Shown: piece by piece, positions 11,579-22,759 of the stretch | How the letters are laid out: each line of letters opens with the position of its first letter | Numbering within the stretch: position 1 is the stretch's first letter | Assembly (NCBI GenBank): GCA_905221615.1 | Contig: CAJNDT010005915.1 | Coordinates: 189,501 to 253,500 of the forward strand | Length of the DNA: 64,000 nt | Direction: 5' to 3' | DNA from: Symbiodinium sp. CCMP2592 | Lineage: Eukaryota; Sar; Dinophyceae; Suessiales; Symbiodiniaceae | The notes under the pieces: model-generated | Database searches by the model: none | The model's input: the letters and a program-made list of their open reading frames with translations, nothing else | What the model was told of the DNA's origin: nothing | Program-made: the position numbers and the translations under genes

Positions 11579-12157
11579 CTAACGAGTTTGCAAATCAACG
11601 GCATCGCGGATCTCAGACAAAAGCAGGTCAGGTCGTTTACCATGCAACTCACGAGCAACAGATTTAGCAAGCAATTCAGCTTTGTGGTTGAGATCCGTCC
11701 ATTGCGGCGGTTGAACGGATGATGTGCCCGATATATGAGCTTTCACTTTGAAACAACATACCGTATCGTTCAAACGGCCACCCATCAACTCGAGAACAAG
11801 CTTCCAAAGGTCGGCGTTGTCAACAGAACCAAGTAACGAAGGTTCCCAGTTGTTTGTCGCGAGCCACGACAAAGTATTAACAACACAAGCACAACCACTA
11901 CCAATACGGATGTTACCACAAGAGTGTTTCAGGGCCAGCGCCATTGCCCATGTTTCCGCACGCTGGAAAGAAGGATATAGCCCTGGAAGCTCTTGTCTCA
12001 CCGTAGTGCCATCCTCAAAGACGACGGCGGATGCCCCCGATGATGACAAGTACCAGCGCTCACGAAAACACGACCCATCAACGAAGGCCAATGAACACGA
12101 TACACGATGAAGAGGAATGTCCAGGTTGAAAGCTCGGGCTGTTTGCAGCTGTGTTCT
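11579..12157 (-). pseudogene. RNase H domain of a non-LTR retrotransposon (remnant)
   Basis: The open frame runs from a TGA at 12158-12160 to 11579. It reads an RNase HI fold as found downstream of reverse transcriptase in LINE elements: FVDGS near its start (first catalytic Asp), QRAETWAMALALK (catalytic Glu), then VVNTLSWLATNNW, FKVKAHISG and LNHKAELLAKSVA. The Asp expected just before the VVNTL helix is not seen, and the final Asp position reads Glu, so activity is doubtful. No reverse transcriptase motif is recognisable upstream on this strand (12160-12900). This is therefore probably a 5'-truncated or decayed copy. The flanking 12.1-12.5 kb minus frames may be shifted remnants of the same element. 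Confidence 0.7.
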
Positions 12158-12529
12158 TCAAGCTTCGCCGTGACTCAAAGATTATGCCAGCGTACCACGA
12201 ATCGTCCGGCATGGAATGGAGCGGATGCCTGCTTGGTAGGTCGTGTGTCTTCGTGCTGCTTACACGATTTGAACAACTGTGCATCGTCTTCGACACGGCG
12301 ACATGTGGAGAGGCCTTGCTGATCTGCCTCTGATCAGCTACTGTCACAGTCACATGCAATCCATCTAGATCTAGTGTAAAGCAGTTGAAGAACTGGCGTA
12401 CGTGCCCATCCTCTTAGGCTGCCGCGACAATCGCGCCAATATGTTCTCAATTCACGGCTGGTGCCCAAAGGTGGGACCGAATACTTGTAGCGGCTGGATT
12501 GAATGGCCACTGGCCGAGTGCAGCGCAAA

Positions 12530-13660
12530 CGTCCGCTCAGAGAGTCTCTGGCCCGTGGAAGTCAACGTGATCAGGGCTTATCCATGTCGAAGAAGATCCG
12601 CGTGGAAATGGATCAGGTAGACGGGCGTGGCAATCGGTACTCGGTGCTGACAGAACCGACCATGCGTACGGACAGCCGACAGGCAGGGCAGCACAGGCAC
12701 AAACCGCGAGGGAAGCCCAGAAATACAAGCCTTGAGCTGAACGTTCAAACTATCTGTGAACAATGTGTTAACGAGTTAACGATGTCCTTCTTGCACATGG
12801 ACCAACCCTGCAGTTGTGCATCGGAGGGTGCATGCAAGTAGATCCACGGTGCCGCGATGCGCTAGCCTGAAAGCCTTCCGCGAACCTGGAGCACGCATCA
12901 GTCACTTTGGCTAAATGGTGCGGAGCTTCGGATTTAGTAGGTGCTTGACGCGAGTTCGGCTGGGTGACTACTTCTTCGTGCTGCTCCGAATTAAAAGGAA
13001 GGGTGCTGCAAAACTCGGAAACTGCAAAATCCCAAAGGCCTGCGTTTCAAGCTCCAATCGCCCAATGCCATCGAACGAGGTGGAGTATCAGAGCAACTCA
13101 CAACCCTTGATCGACTGTCCACTGTCCACTTTCCTCATTGAAGTGGACTTCGGCGTGTCACATTTCTCCGTGGGACGAGATGGATCGGAGATGAGTTTAG
13201 AAAGCGAAGAATCGCGACGGCGCAAAGCCGGTTTCAAGATCTTGCCTCGTCAAGGATCTGCATCACATGCTGCATGTGCCTGGTGTGCCGGGCCGCATCC
13301 GCTTCAGCGTGAGCGTCTAACCGTCTAACCAGCCCGGGGATCGATAAGTCAAACCAGGGCCTTCAGAAGCCAAGCAAGTGATTGCATACGTAGTATGCTA
13401 GGACTCCGTTAGGAAGTTGCAAGCATCAGCCAGGACTCGAAAGGGCACTCCAGAGTCATTGTGCAAATTTTGGGGGCGGAGGCCTGCAAACGTAATCTCG
13501 GATGCCCAGCGACGCCAGCAGTTGGGAGCGCATGCACAGGTTGGAGATCATGCCCCGGCGTTTTTCATCTCTGCTAAGCAGATCGAGCAGGCGATGCGGC
13601 TGGCTCGGAATTCAGGCCAGCAAGCCTCCACTGTACTAAGACGATTGCTGAAGCCCTCAC
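12530..13660. other. No confident gene; possible N-terminal exons of the downstream kinase
   Basis: Open plus-strand frames at 12503-12841 and 12915-13328 are unremarkable. Near 13630-13668 a frame reads IAEALTLLR and ends at a GT. Joined to 13719 in phase it would give a plausible APH N-lobe helix. The rest is unassigned. Confidence 0.3.
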
Positions 13661-13718
13661 TTTACTTCGTGCTGTGGCGCGCTTAAGCTCTGAGCCTGAA
13701 CGGAGCCACCTCCAGCAG

Positions 13719-15230
13719 GACTTCGAGTTCCAGATGTTATTCTCACCGGCTCCTGCGAGACACCAATTGGCAACTTAGACTTCATTGTGCAGGAGTTCAT
13801 CGTCTCGCAAACAGTAGAGGCCGGCGGTAAGGCTTGTGTCGGGAATGAAACCTTTTCGAGCACGAACCACTGCAGTGGACAAGTACATACTCAAGTGGAA
13901 CAGCGTATCTGCTTTTAATGAGGCCTTGTTTCTTTCGCTTGGTGATATGCATTGCATGGATGCCGCTAGCTGTCAATCAATGTCAATGAATCCTTCTTCG
14001 GCAGGACATCGTGAAAGCACCTCGAGATGAGTGGCATCGTCTGGAAGCCGAGATCCTGACTACACTGAAGAAGGCTCCAGTTGAGCCTGCTGATGCATCT
14101 CCGTTGCATCTCGGACCCGTTTAGTGTTCTGCATAACTAGCAGAATGGCCAAAGCGAAGCGATCTCCTATAGGCTTTACTTCAAGACGCTCAGCGAGTAC
14201 TTGAATTGGCTGCTCGAAATGGTACCACAAAAGCTTCCAGCAATTGCAGAGGCGATCAACGGCTACCGTGTTTGTTGGAAAGGGAGAGCTTAGCTTCCGT
14301 GTCCGTGAGGCCTTGAATCGCTTCCTGCGCGAAAGTTGTTGCCTGAGCGGCCCTCTGTGGCAAAGGTGAACTTGTTGTGATGTGCTGTCTGTGTGTCGAT
14401 GCGCAGCTTCAAAAGGTCCAGCAACGGAGTCGGGACGCGCCATACTCATGCACCAAGACATCAACAATGGAAATCTGCTTGCTTCAAAAGTGGACGAGGT
14501 GCAATGGATTGAAGATTCGGTGCGCTGGGTTCCGACATGTGTCAATCGCGATTTAGTTTAGTCTCTGCAAACAGACGATTCCCACATGGATGGTTGATCT
14601 GCTTCGGCCGCCACCGCAGGCATGGAAGCTAGACGCTGTGATTGATTGGGAGACGGCAGTTGCTGGTCCAGAAGAGTTGTGCGAGCGGCCGAAGCAGGCA
14701 CCGGACCGTTTTCCGGTGTCAAACTGCTTGTGCTTCGTGCAGACAAGCGACAGGAGCGATGGCGGATCGCCTTAGCTTTCGGAGACGTCGTGAAGGCGGG
14801 TCGCCCGAAAACTGAACTCTGTAGAGCGGCAATGTTTCTGTCCAGGGAGCCTGGCTGGCTGATCGCATGGCAATGGGTGATTTGCCCCGCTGTGTCCTGG
14901 AGGACAACGGGCAATGGGGCTGGGGCACCGCCGTTTGCCATCTTGTGTCGCTCATCCGACCTACGCTGACGGCAGGAATTGGTCGAAGACTACACAAGGT
15001 CTGCTAAGAAGCTTCATCGCAGGACCACTGCTCCGTGGAGCAACGAAGATGTCTTCGTCTCCAGGGGTGCCGCATGCAGATCGCAAGTTTTGAAGGAAGA
15101 AGCTGAGCTACCAGCCCTGGGCGAGTTTGTTGCAGCAATGCCGCGCTGGAGCTCGACAATCACGCTGAGCACCTGAGCTTTTCCGACGAGACAAATTCCG
15201 CAAAGACAACCGGTTTACAAACGTCCAGCA
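13719..15230 (+). CDS. APH-family phosphotransferase (kinase-like fold), multi-exon
   Basis: Aminoglycoside phosphotransferase-type small-molecule kinase; the substrate cannot be read from sequence. Exons, with several junctions agreeing in phase: 13719-13826 (LRVPDVILTGS, then LDFIVQEF, the hinge region), 13876-13964 (AFNEALFLSLGDMHCMDA, the helix before the linker), about 14005-14080, about 14141-14267, 14407-14519 (catalytic loop ILMHQDINNGNLLAS, an HxDxxxxN motif), 14620-14697 (metal-binding VIDWETAVAGP, the APH counterpart of DFG), 14846-14929 (GAWLADRMAMGDLPRC) and 14976 onward (ELVEDYTRSAKKLHRR). A last coding-like stretch at 15136-15230 begins NAALELDNHAEHLSFSD. Introns are 40-150 bp and include GT-AG (13827-13875, 14268-14406, 14520-14619) and GC-AG (14698-14845, 14930-14975) types. 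The N-terminal glycine-rich lobe and the true stop were not found. Choline-kinase-like or ACAD10-like relatives are alternatives within the same fold. Confidence 0.78.
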
Positions 15231-15249
15231 TCATTGCAGCTGCTGATGG

Positions 15250-15420
15250 GCTCTTGCTTGAGCATGCGTGCATGCTCTTCGTACCGCCTTCATACCGGAG
15301 TACTTGCCTGGGAGGTACTTCGTGTCACTGTTATACTCCAAGGACGGCGTGCCAGGATGCTCCTGTATATATTATATGACATTGTAGTCCATGTCAGAGC
15401 AGGCATCGATGCTCTCCTGG
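15250..15420 (+). CDS. Exon-like segment downstream of the APH-type gene
   Basis: The plus-strand frame reads HALRTAFIPEYLPGRYFVSL then LYSKDGVPGC, with clear coding composition. It may be a C-terminal exon of the preceding gene, but no phase-matched junction was established. A second frame here is also open, so this is tentative. Confidence 0.3.
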
Positions 15421-15429
15421 CATACAGGA

Positions 15430-16234
15430 CAGAAAGAGTAACCCCAGGCTAACATGGATGGCGATTGGGGCCTATGGCTCAAACAGCTCGGTCTTGCTTG
15501 CATGGTGCCAGGTCTTTGAAAGAGCAGAGAGCACTTACACTTTCATTTCTTCGCGTGCCAAGGTCATGCTCAGCTCCTTGCTCTTCAGCATCTGCTGATG
15601 GTGAACTCTGAACATGCCAGCATGAAGCCTCAGGAATTCAGCTTAGCCTCAAAGTGGGCTTCCGCGGCTGCGCGCACGTAGCCATCCTTACCATAGTTAC
15701 ATCTATAGCTACTGAGACACATCACCGGCATCAGCGTTGCGGAAAGAATTCTGTGTCCTCTGTGGAGCTCATGCTCGACAAATGCAGGTAAATCAACTAG
15801 TGTGGAAGCTGAAGCCAAATTGGACCAAATTGTGATTGACACCTGTACCTTTATGTGCTTTCTCTCCGGAAACCTGGTTAAAGTTATAAAAACAAGTTAC
15901 GTTTTGCACGCCCGCATGCATTCGACGTGAAACTAGGGAGATCTGCGGAGCTCAGAGCACTTACAGGCTGTGCAAACACGCCTACATCTGATCAAGCTCG
16001 GTCTCTTTTCCTGAATTCTTGCTTAAGCGGACTTGGTGTTGCTGCAGTTCGACTCGGGAGATGCCTGTCGTAGAAGACATAGTCAGGTTGAGCCAGGAGA
16101 CATCATCACTGCCCCAACCCAATGCAAAAGCCACAGGCGTGCATGTTTCCCGAACAACTGAAGACGGCAGGCAGTATCCGATGCTTGCAGTACATATCAC
16201 AATTCGCTTGTCCCGCCCAGCAAGCATGTATTAG
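15430..16234. other. Unassigned; exon-like frames on both strands
   Basis: Near 16060-16190 the plus strand reads EMPVVEDIVRLSQETSSLPQ, while the antisense of the same bases is also open for 81 codons. The coding strand cannot be decided. Nothing else was recognised. Confidence 0.3.
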
Positions 16235-16355
16235 CTTCGTCCAGTAATTTGCCGTTTGCGGCCGCACTTCTGTCCAACCGCGATGGTGGTCTCGTGGATG
16301 TGTTCGAACAGAGCGTCGGGGGACAGGTGTTTACCATCTGGAGGATCGAAAAATG
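16235..16355 (+). CDS. Exon-like segment ending in a stop, unassigned
   Basis: Following TTAG, the frame reads NLPFAAALLSNRDGGLVDVF then EQSVGGQVFTIWRIEK and a TGA near 16353. Strong coding composition suggests a terminal exon. The parent gene is unknown. Confidence 0.35.
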
Positions 16356-16836
16356 AATCTGAACAAGCAAGCACAAAATCTGTTCAAGGGTTTCCGTGAA
16401 CACGAACAAATCGCGAACATTCATGCAAGGACCGTCTTTCGGGCGCCGGGTCAGCGGTGCCTGGGCCAAAGCCACGACTGCTTGCAATGGACGAAGCAAA
16501 CGTGCACAGATCAAAGCGGGTTACAGTGACGACGTTGGATAAGAAACTCCTGTATCCGAGGCAGTGTGCCCTGGATTTCTTATTTAGATAGCGCTCTCTT
16601 CAGGGTCAGAATTGATACCCGCCAGGTTTAGGGTACCCTGGACTGATTGGAGACGTATCGTGCGCCTCTGACGCCGTCCAGGGCTCAACTTGGACGAAGA
16701 GCCCGGGGCGGCAGTAAACCGCCTGTTAGAGGATGGCGATGTTCAGATCATGGATCCTCCACCGCCTCCGCCTCCCCTTTCGGCCAGCTACCCTGTGCAG
16801 CAAAGGCTTCACAACTTCTGGCGAATTCGAAAACTG

Positions 16837-17169
16837 TCGCCGATTTGCTGTGCTGCACAGCCCTCTTCGGCTTGCAAAATCAGGAAATAAGAAATCCAGG
16901 GGCTGGATTTCTTATTTCCTTGGTTTTGGCAGCACCAAAAACCAGGAAATAAGACATCCAGCCCCTGGGTTTCATATTTCCTGGGTGTTGGGGGGGACCA
17001 AAACACAGGAAATAAGAAATCCAGCCCCTCGATTTCTTATTTCCTGTGTTTTTAGGACGCCCGCAAACCCAAGAAATAAGACATCAGCCCCTGGATTTCT
17101 TATTTCCTCTGCTTTTGGTCGAAATCCATATCAAATCTTCAACCTTCCGAAACTCTCGCCGATTTGCTG
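16837..17169. repeat. Cluster of four tandem palindromes between direct repeats
   Basis: Four copies of a 39-bp palindrome lie at 16882-16920 (perfect, 18-bp arms, 3-bp loop), 16944-16982, 17007-17045 and about 17071-17108, a 62-64 bp period. The arm is AGGAAATAAGAAATCCAG. The block is bracketed by a 14-bp direct repeat (TCGCCGATTTGCTG at 16837-16850 and 17156-17169). Arm fragments also occur near 16570 and 17445-17470. It resembles foldback/MITE-derived sequence or an intron-associated repeat. Confidence 0.9.
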
Positions 17170-17762
17170 CAGGAACCCTAAACCCGTCCATTGGGGTTTC
17201 CGCTAAGTTTTACGGCTCTAAGTGCTGTACGTACTCATTATTATCCCCTTCAGCCTGGTGCTTCAAATCCCGAGGCCTTCAGCCCAAATTTCAAGGTACT
17301 GTAACGTGTTTAGGGTCCTGCGCTTCTGGTCTTGGGGGCAGCATTTAAGAAATTGGATAAGACATTGGGTTTCGGGGGTAGGGGACCCTGAACTTCTTGT
17401 TTCCTTTTGCTTGGTTGTGGGAGATTCTAGCACATGTTCGCCCAAATCCAGGGGCTGGATTTCCTATTCAATGTTTTTTTATCCAGCGCTGTCGCTGCAG
17501 TAGGGGTTAGACAGCGTTTTCCTGTGTAGCCGTGAAAACGCAAGAACTAGCCCTCGGGGCAAGTGTTTCCCTTTAAGACAAATGTTCCAGCCAAAGTTTA
17601 GTGCCGGCCACAGGAGCCAACAAGTGCTGAGGAGAAGTCAATTTTAAGGCAAACACTTCCTCAACCTCCAGCGTCGGATGACCATCTTTTAATGTATGTA
17701 GATAGCAACATGCGTTTCCAGTGAGAGTTACGTCGCAAGTATTTCGCCTGTCCTCCGATGCA
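17170..17762. other. No gene seen
   Basis: Apart from another fragment of the palindrome arm (about 17445-17470), no repeat, motif or convincing exon was recognised. Confidence 0.4.
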
Positions 17763-19125
17763 ATGCACCTGCTCCTCATCCGGCACGGCCAGTCCAATAA
17801 CAATGTCCTTGAGGCACAATGACAATAAAGAATCAATGCCTTCCTATTGCGGAGCTCTTTGGTGCCCTTGTACTTTTCAGGCTGAACATGGCGCAGGAAG
17901 CGCATTCAACAACAAGAGGTCCATTGATCCTCCTCTGTCCGACCTCGGCATTCTTCAGGCGTCAGCTGAGTCCCGCCCCAGTTGCCCGCTTTTCCGAAGA
18001 GCCACATTGTCGTGCCCGTCCTCACAGGCAGAACTTCTGGGGAAGCGCCTTGGAGCCCAACTTCGCAGGCCCCAAGGGGCCTTGGGGTTTGCAATCGCAA
18101 AAGAGCCCTTTGCAAGTGGTGCGAGTCTGTGCTGCAAACGGCCCGACATGGTCAGTTCGAGAAAGAGATTGAAGCTGATGTGCAGCAGCATGACGTGCGT
18201 CTCTTACACTACCACGTCCTAGAGAGATCATTCTATTTGCATGTCTTTTAGGCGAGCTCTTCAGACGATCGAGCCGTTGGCGAAGGAGCTGCAGCTGCCA
18301 GTGAAGGTGCACCCGGATGTTCATGAAGTCAAGGCGAGCCGACCTGCAATGTTGAGTTCTGGGGTTCCCCGGCTGACATCCTGCAGCACGTGCTTGCGAA
18401 CAAAACCAGGGCTTCTACAATACGAGCGGAGAGGGGCCCGCTCCGGCCACAGCTTGCAAAATCATGACACAACACGGCAGGAGTGAGTGCGGCCAAGAGA
18501 GATCTTCGCATCCGAAGTCCAAGGTCTGTGGCTCAGGAAAGCAAGCGATAGAACGGCAGTTTCCAGGCGGTTGGGATTGGCTCTCGTATGGCTGCTAGCT
18601 GTTGATGCGTGTGTTCAGCCATGGTCACATGCTGCTCGACCTTCACGGTTATCCATCAGGTGACATGTCTCCTTCGCTCTGCATGGCACGTCCATACCAT
18701 AAGCATTGTAGCTCGTGCATTCGTGATCGTTCGTGATTCGGTTCACCTCCTAGCATGTCCGAGCATTCGATGCTTCAGCTTGGAGGTTTCGATGCATCCT
18801 TGATTCCAGATGGCCAAGGAGCTGCACCAGGTAGGATGGAATGGGCCCAAGCATCAAAGGCGGAGTAATCAGGACCAGAGACGATTGCGGAGGTCCGGAA
18901 GACTTGGGGAGATGTTCGAAGCCTTCCAGGGCCGTCGAGCCTCTTGAGTACAGCCTGGACTTAGGCCGCAGCACGAGGTTCACGACTCGTGAAGATGCTG
19001 AAGAGCTGGGCTAAATCAGGCCATGATGAGGACAGTCTACTTGAACGCCGCTGTCGTTTCCTTCTTACGCATCCAGGACATTCTGGTCATTGTCTCGCAT
19101 AACGATTTCCTTAGCTTGCTTGGGC
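17763..19125 (+). CDS. Histidine phosphatase superfamily (phosphoglycerate-mutase-like), multi-exon
   Basis: Branch-1 histidine phosphatase, a phosphoryl-transfer enzyme using two catalytic His; the substrate is unknown. Exon 1 is 17763-17813 (MHLLLIRHGQSNNNVLE, the RHG catalytic motif). Exon 2 is 17881-17958 (DPPLSDLGILQ). Exon 3 starts at 18028 (AELLGKRLGA). Another is 18252-18333 (RRALQTIEPLAKELQLPVKV then HEVK, the substrate-loop Arg region). One starts at 18410 (GFYNTSGEGPAPATACKI). One lies near 18537 (IERQFPGGWDWLSYG). Exon 18879-19014 ends TTREDAEELG. Exon 19077 onward reads DILVIVSHNDFLSLL, the second catalytic His. The order and motifs match the family. The introns at 17814-17880, 17959-18027 and 18334-18409 are 67-76 bp, all GC-AG and all phase 0. 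Linking exons between 18070 and 18250, and between 19014 and 19077, are incompletely resolved. Confidence 0.8.
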
Positions 19126-19787
19126 GCGGCTCTGAGCGGCTGAGCTTTCCGCAGATTCTATTGTTGGGGTTTGGAAGGCGACTCTTGCTGGTTCCTTCGG
19201 CGGATGCAGCGGTCGATGTCGCAGCGACCGAGCCGGAGCAGCTCTTCAACGAGAGCCCCTAGGATTCCTTGGATGCCGCAGGCCCGAGAGCTATCGAAGC
19301 TCAGAGTCCCGTCAGACGCCGTTTGCATGATCAGCGAATCAGCGCAGCCAAGGTTACTGGCCGATGAACAACACAGGCGTCAGCCACTTCGTTCTCGGTT
19401 TGAGGCAGTCGGCAGGGCTTTCGCATTGTCTGCATCTGTGCTTGCCGTTTCGGGGCGAGATCTGTGCTTGATTTCTGCTTTTGTCGCTACCGATGGGGGA
19501 TAATTCCTGAAAGGATTCAGCCATATTCAGCCTGTGTTTGCTGCAGGCCGCCGGCTGGAGCATACCAGGTGGACGTCTACCTGCAACACAGCAAAATAAA
19601 TCATTAGATTGGTGTGGTGGAGTTCTGAACAACCTTTCGTGCATCATGTTCTAGTTTTAGATTCTAGCGGTCTGCCGTGCCAGTAACGGAAGGACTCGCA
19701 GTCAGTAGGGTGGGTGTTTTACTTTTGTACTTATTGGGGAACCTCATGCCGTCATTTGTCAAGCACGACGAAGCCGCATGAAGCCCC

Positions 19788-19910
19788 AGGCTATATTGGA
19801 ACCGCAGCGACCACATGAGTGAATGCGAAAGAAGCGGGGTCCAGCTCAAGAACATCGGATTTACTGAATCCGCTGAGTGGGCTCGGGTGCCTTGCCAGCA
19901 AAGTAGCGGG
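19788..19910 (+). CDS. Probable last exon of the histidine phosphatase
   Basis: The frame reads PRLYWNRSDHMSECERSG then VQLKNIGFTESAEW. The N-R-x-D-H pattern resembles the C-terminal NRtdHL stretch of many phosphoglycerate-mutase-like proteins. It lies about 650 bp beyond the VSHNDF exon, so an intervening exon or longer intron is implied. It could instead belong to another gene. Confidence 0.4.
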
Positions 19911-20109
19911 AGACTAGCTGCTGCAGCTCAGATCCAAGTGAGTCTTCGCACGTCGGATTATGTCAGGTTGGTAGAGGTGGCAGCAAGCGATATCACCTCT
20001 TCCGCGAGTGTGCGGTGGTGCACTGCCATGGCTTTTGGAAGGCAGAACACTGCCTCGCTTCCTCTCCCTCTCAGAGAATCCGAGCCTGTGTAGCTGTAGC
20101 TAGCAGATT

Positions 20110-20700
20110 TCTCTGTTGTCAGGCATTTAGACATGCTGGCCCAGCTTCCGCAACCCCATAGCGCCACAGATCGTCCCGTTTGTAGGGCAAAACTAGCAGG
20201 GCAGAAACGACACGACGAGACGACGAGGAATCCATGCATTGCAAGCGCTGCGAACGAACTGCCGTGTGCAGCAAGCTAAAGTGATGTAAATGCAGCTAAG
20301 CCGTATGCAGAGGGTGGACACTAGACTAAGAACCAGAGTCCAACAAAAGAAATCCATGAAGACAAATGCAACAAAGCGGTGAAATCATACGTCGATCTCA
20401 CACAGGTTGAAAAGCAACAAGCAGCCTCCGGCTTCCCGAAAACCCTGCCGTTCTGAGCAACGACGCCGTAAGTCGCATCGGTGCTGGAGACATGGCTTTG
20501 CCCTCATTCCGCGCTTCGCATGTCCGTGACTCCGGGTCGACGAAGTCTCGCGATAGCTGACCCCGACTACGCTAATCTAATTTCCACCGAAGCCATCAAC
20601 GAAGCGTGGTCCCTGCCCAAAACTATTTCCTGATATGCATGCAGTGATGAAATGATTGATGAGAAGAAGCTGGAGTCAACCAGCCGAACGGGAGATCTTG
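20110..20700. other. No feature seen
   Basis: No repeat, RNA gene or convincing coding stretch was recognised. Confidence 0.4.
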
Positions 20701-20874
20701 TAGATCTGCCGAAGTCCTGGACCTTTGTCGACGGCCGCAAATGACCAAGCTTGCATGGTGTTGCTGCCGGGGTTCGCCAATGGGATCATTGAAAACTTTT
20801 GCCCTTTGAAGCATAAAGGAATACCGGAAGGACGGAGTGTCAGTCGCCCAACTAGTGCTTGTCTTGGCTTGGCT
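20701..20874 (+). CDS. Exon-like segment, unassigned
   Basis: After a TTGTAG acceptor-like site, 58 codons are open with strong coding composition (NDQACMVLLPGFANGIIENF then CPLKHKGIPEGRSVSRP), ending at TAG. The family is not recognised. The antisense frame of 202 codons overlapping it looks less protein-like. Confidence 0.4.
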
Positions 20875-21297
20875 TAGCAAAGTTCTGGTGCCCAGTTGTA
20901 GCCATTGTAGCCTGGTTTGAGGTGTTATCGACGTGTGTTGTTTTTGTCTTGGCAGAAAGTCGCGAAGCTGTGCTGTTGATAGGCAAAGAGACTTCCGCCA
21001 TGTTCGGTTATGTTCGGTTGAGTGTTGCGCTGGGCCCTGTTTTGCAACCGCTTGCAACCGCGTGCAGGGTGTCGCAGCTTCTGGCATGGCTGCTCTGGTG
21101 GTTTTGCTGCTTGCCATGTCGCCGCGACGCAGACCGTGACTGCTGTCAAGAAGCAGTTTTGCAGCATTGCGTACTGCAGCATCAACTGCACGTGCTGGCT
21201 GGCATCCATTGAAAACTTGCTGGTGGTCCACACTTCCGTGTGATTTCCATTACCATGAATCCGACATGCCTTTGCACAAGCACCTACCATCGGTTTC

Positions 21298-21600
21298 GTG
21301 TCGGCTGAAGCGCCAGAAATCCAGCACGGGAATGTCTCAAGAACAACTTGGATTGCGTTGTCCATCACATCACCTGCTGAGACAATCAGTGAGAATCTTG
21401 AGAGGTTCCGGGGTCCCAGGTCTACTCAGGTCGGTACTCGGAGGTCGCTCATCGTTGAGCTTACAACCTATATTCCGCACGGTGCGCTCACAAGTGTTTG
21501 CAGACATCTCTCGGTCTCCGAGTCTCCTTCAGAAGCAGATGATGCTCCGTCGTGGCCGTTTCCCGTCTTCAAGCAGGGGCTGCATGCCGTCGCAGGGTAG
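21298..21600 (+). CDS. Open frame of about 100 codons, unassigned
   Basis: Protein-like plus-strand frame (SAEAPEIQHGNVSRTTWIAL through SWPFPVFKQGLHAVAG) ending in TAG. The annotated start is a GTG, so it is more likely an exon than a whole gene. The antisense frame 20925-21368 is also open, which weakens the call. Confidence 0.3.
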   Translation: MSAEAPEIQHGNVSRTTWIALSITSPAETISENLERFRGPRSTQVGTRRSLIVELTTYIPHGALTSVCRHLSVSESPSEADDAPSWPFPVFKQGLHAVAG

Positions 21601-21878
21601 ATGGAGAGAAGCAGTTGGGTCAGTGGCATGTGGTAGCAGTATAACAGCCCCACTGAATAAGGATGTACAAGATTGGGGAAGCTACTTCAGGGAGACACAT
21701 CGAGGTTGGGCAAGCCAGCTTCCAGGCTTTGCTCCGACCAGCCACTGTATATAGACGAAAGAAGGTTTCAGGTGAGAAGTGCTAGATGTCTTCTTCGTGA
21801 TGACGCCATGGTGGAGACAGGGAGATCCATAAGGCGCATGGATTCTGAATTCTGAGTTCTGGGCTTTTTGCTGATTCA

Positions 21879-22424
21879 GTGGATAGCGCACTTGCCAGTG
21901 GAGACTGTGCGGCTTGCAGGATAGATCTTCTTGCGGATGGCGATCTTTGCGGAGTAGCTCCCGGGCAGCACACGGTGCTTGAGGCACAGCGCCGTAGTCG
22001 AAGGAGGAGCCTTGTAAACTGCCTTCGCTCACTTCGCTCACTTGCTCCAGGCAGCAAATGGCAAGTTGCTACAGGCTCTGCGGCTCAAAGATTCCTTCTT
22101 CGCCTTGCGCTGTGGACGCGTGCAGACTTTCCAGGCTCCGCTATCGCTTGTTTTGAGCACTCTGCGGGCCCATTGCGATCTCGGACCCATGCATTGCGAC
22201 CTTGCAGAAGACTCGTAGACATCCCCAACGAACAGGGGAGCCCCGAGCAGCGGTGCCAGTCAAGCGAGTGTGACGAGAGACAGCAGGTTTCACGCCGGTT
22301 GCCGTCAGCTTCGGTGGTCATCTACCCGCCTCCTTTCGGGCCTTTATCCGAGGCTCCATGCAATTTGCATGATCCGGGAAGCACGTCGCGTTGCAGCAGG
22401 GTCTGGATGCCACTTGAAGTCTAA
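21879..22424 (+). CDS. Open frame of about 180 codons, unassigned
   Basis: The plus-strand frame begins after a GATTCAG acceptor-like site (SALASGDCAACRIDLLADGD). It is Arg/Ser/Cys-rich and contains no recognised domain. It may be an exon or chance. Confidence 0.25.
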   Translation: MDSALASGDCAACRIDLLADGDLCGVAPGQHTVLEAQRRSRRRSLVNCLRSLRSLAPGSKWQVATGSAAQRFLLRLALWTRADFPGSAIACFEHSAGPLRSRTHALRPCRRLVDIPNEQGSPEQRCQSSECDERQQVSRRLPSASVVIYPPPFGPLSEAPCNLHDPGSTSRCSRVWMPLEV

Positions 22425-22759
22425 GTTGTGCAAATCGGATATGGGTTGACGCCACGTCTGTCGACTGCATGAGACGTTCGTGAAGCGTTCGACGAATGTT
22501 CCTTCTCCACTGGGGATAGCCGACATTCGAGGACCGGAGAGGTACGGCCAACGTTGCTCAGCACAACGAGCACATGCACACACGCACTCACCTCTCACTC
22601 GCTCTATATACACCCTGCACACCAGCGGCAGCGAGGAGCCACACGACAAGGCAACTCGATAGTAACGCGGCCAGCGCTGGCACAACCCTGGCGAGCTTCT
22701 TGCTGCGGATGTGAGCACGTCCCGTCGAGCAACGGTAGACGAGCACGGCAGGGGCAAAG

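Noticed and set aside
15674-15684. Spliced-leader 5' half (GTAGCCAT)
   Set aside because: Only eight bases match and the following bases diverge; expected by chance.
20623-21231. 202-codon minus-strand gene
   Set aside because: Composition is not protein-like and a better plus-strand exon overlaps it.
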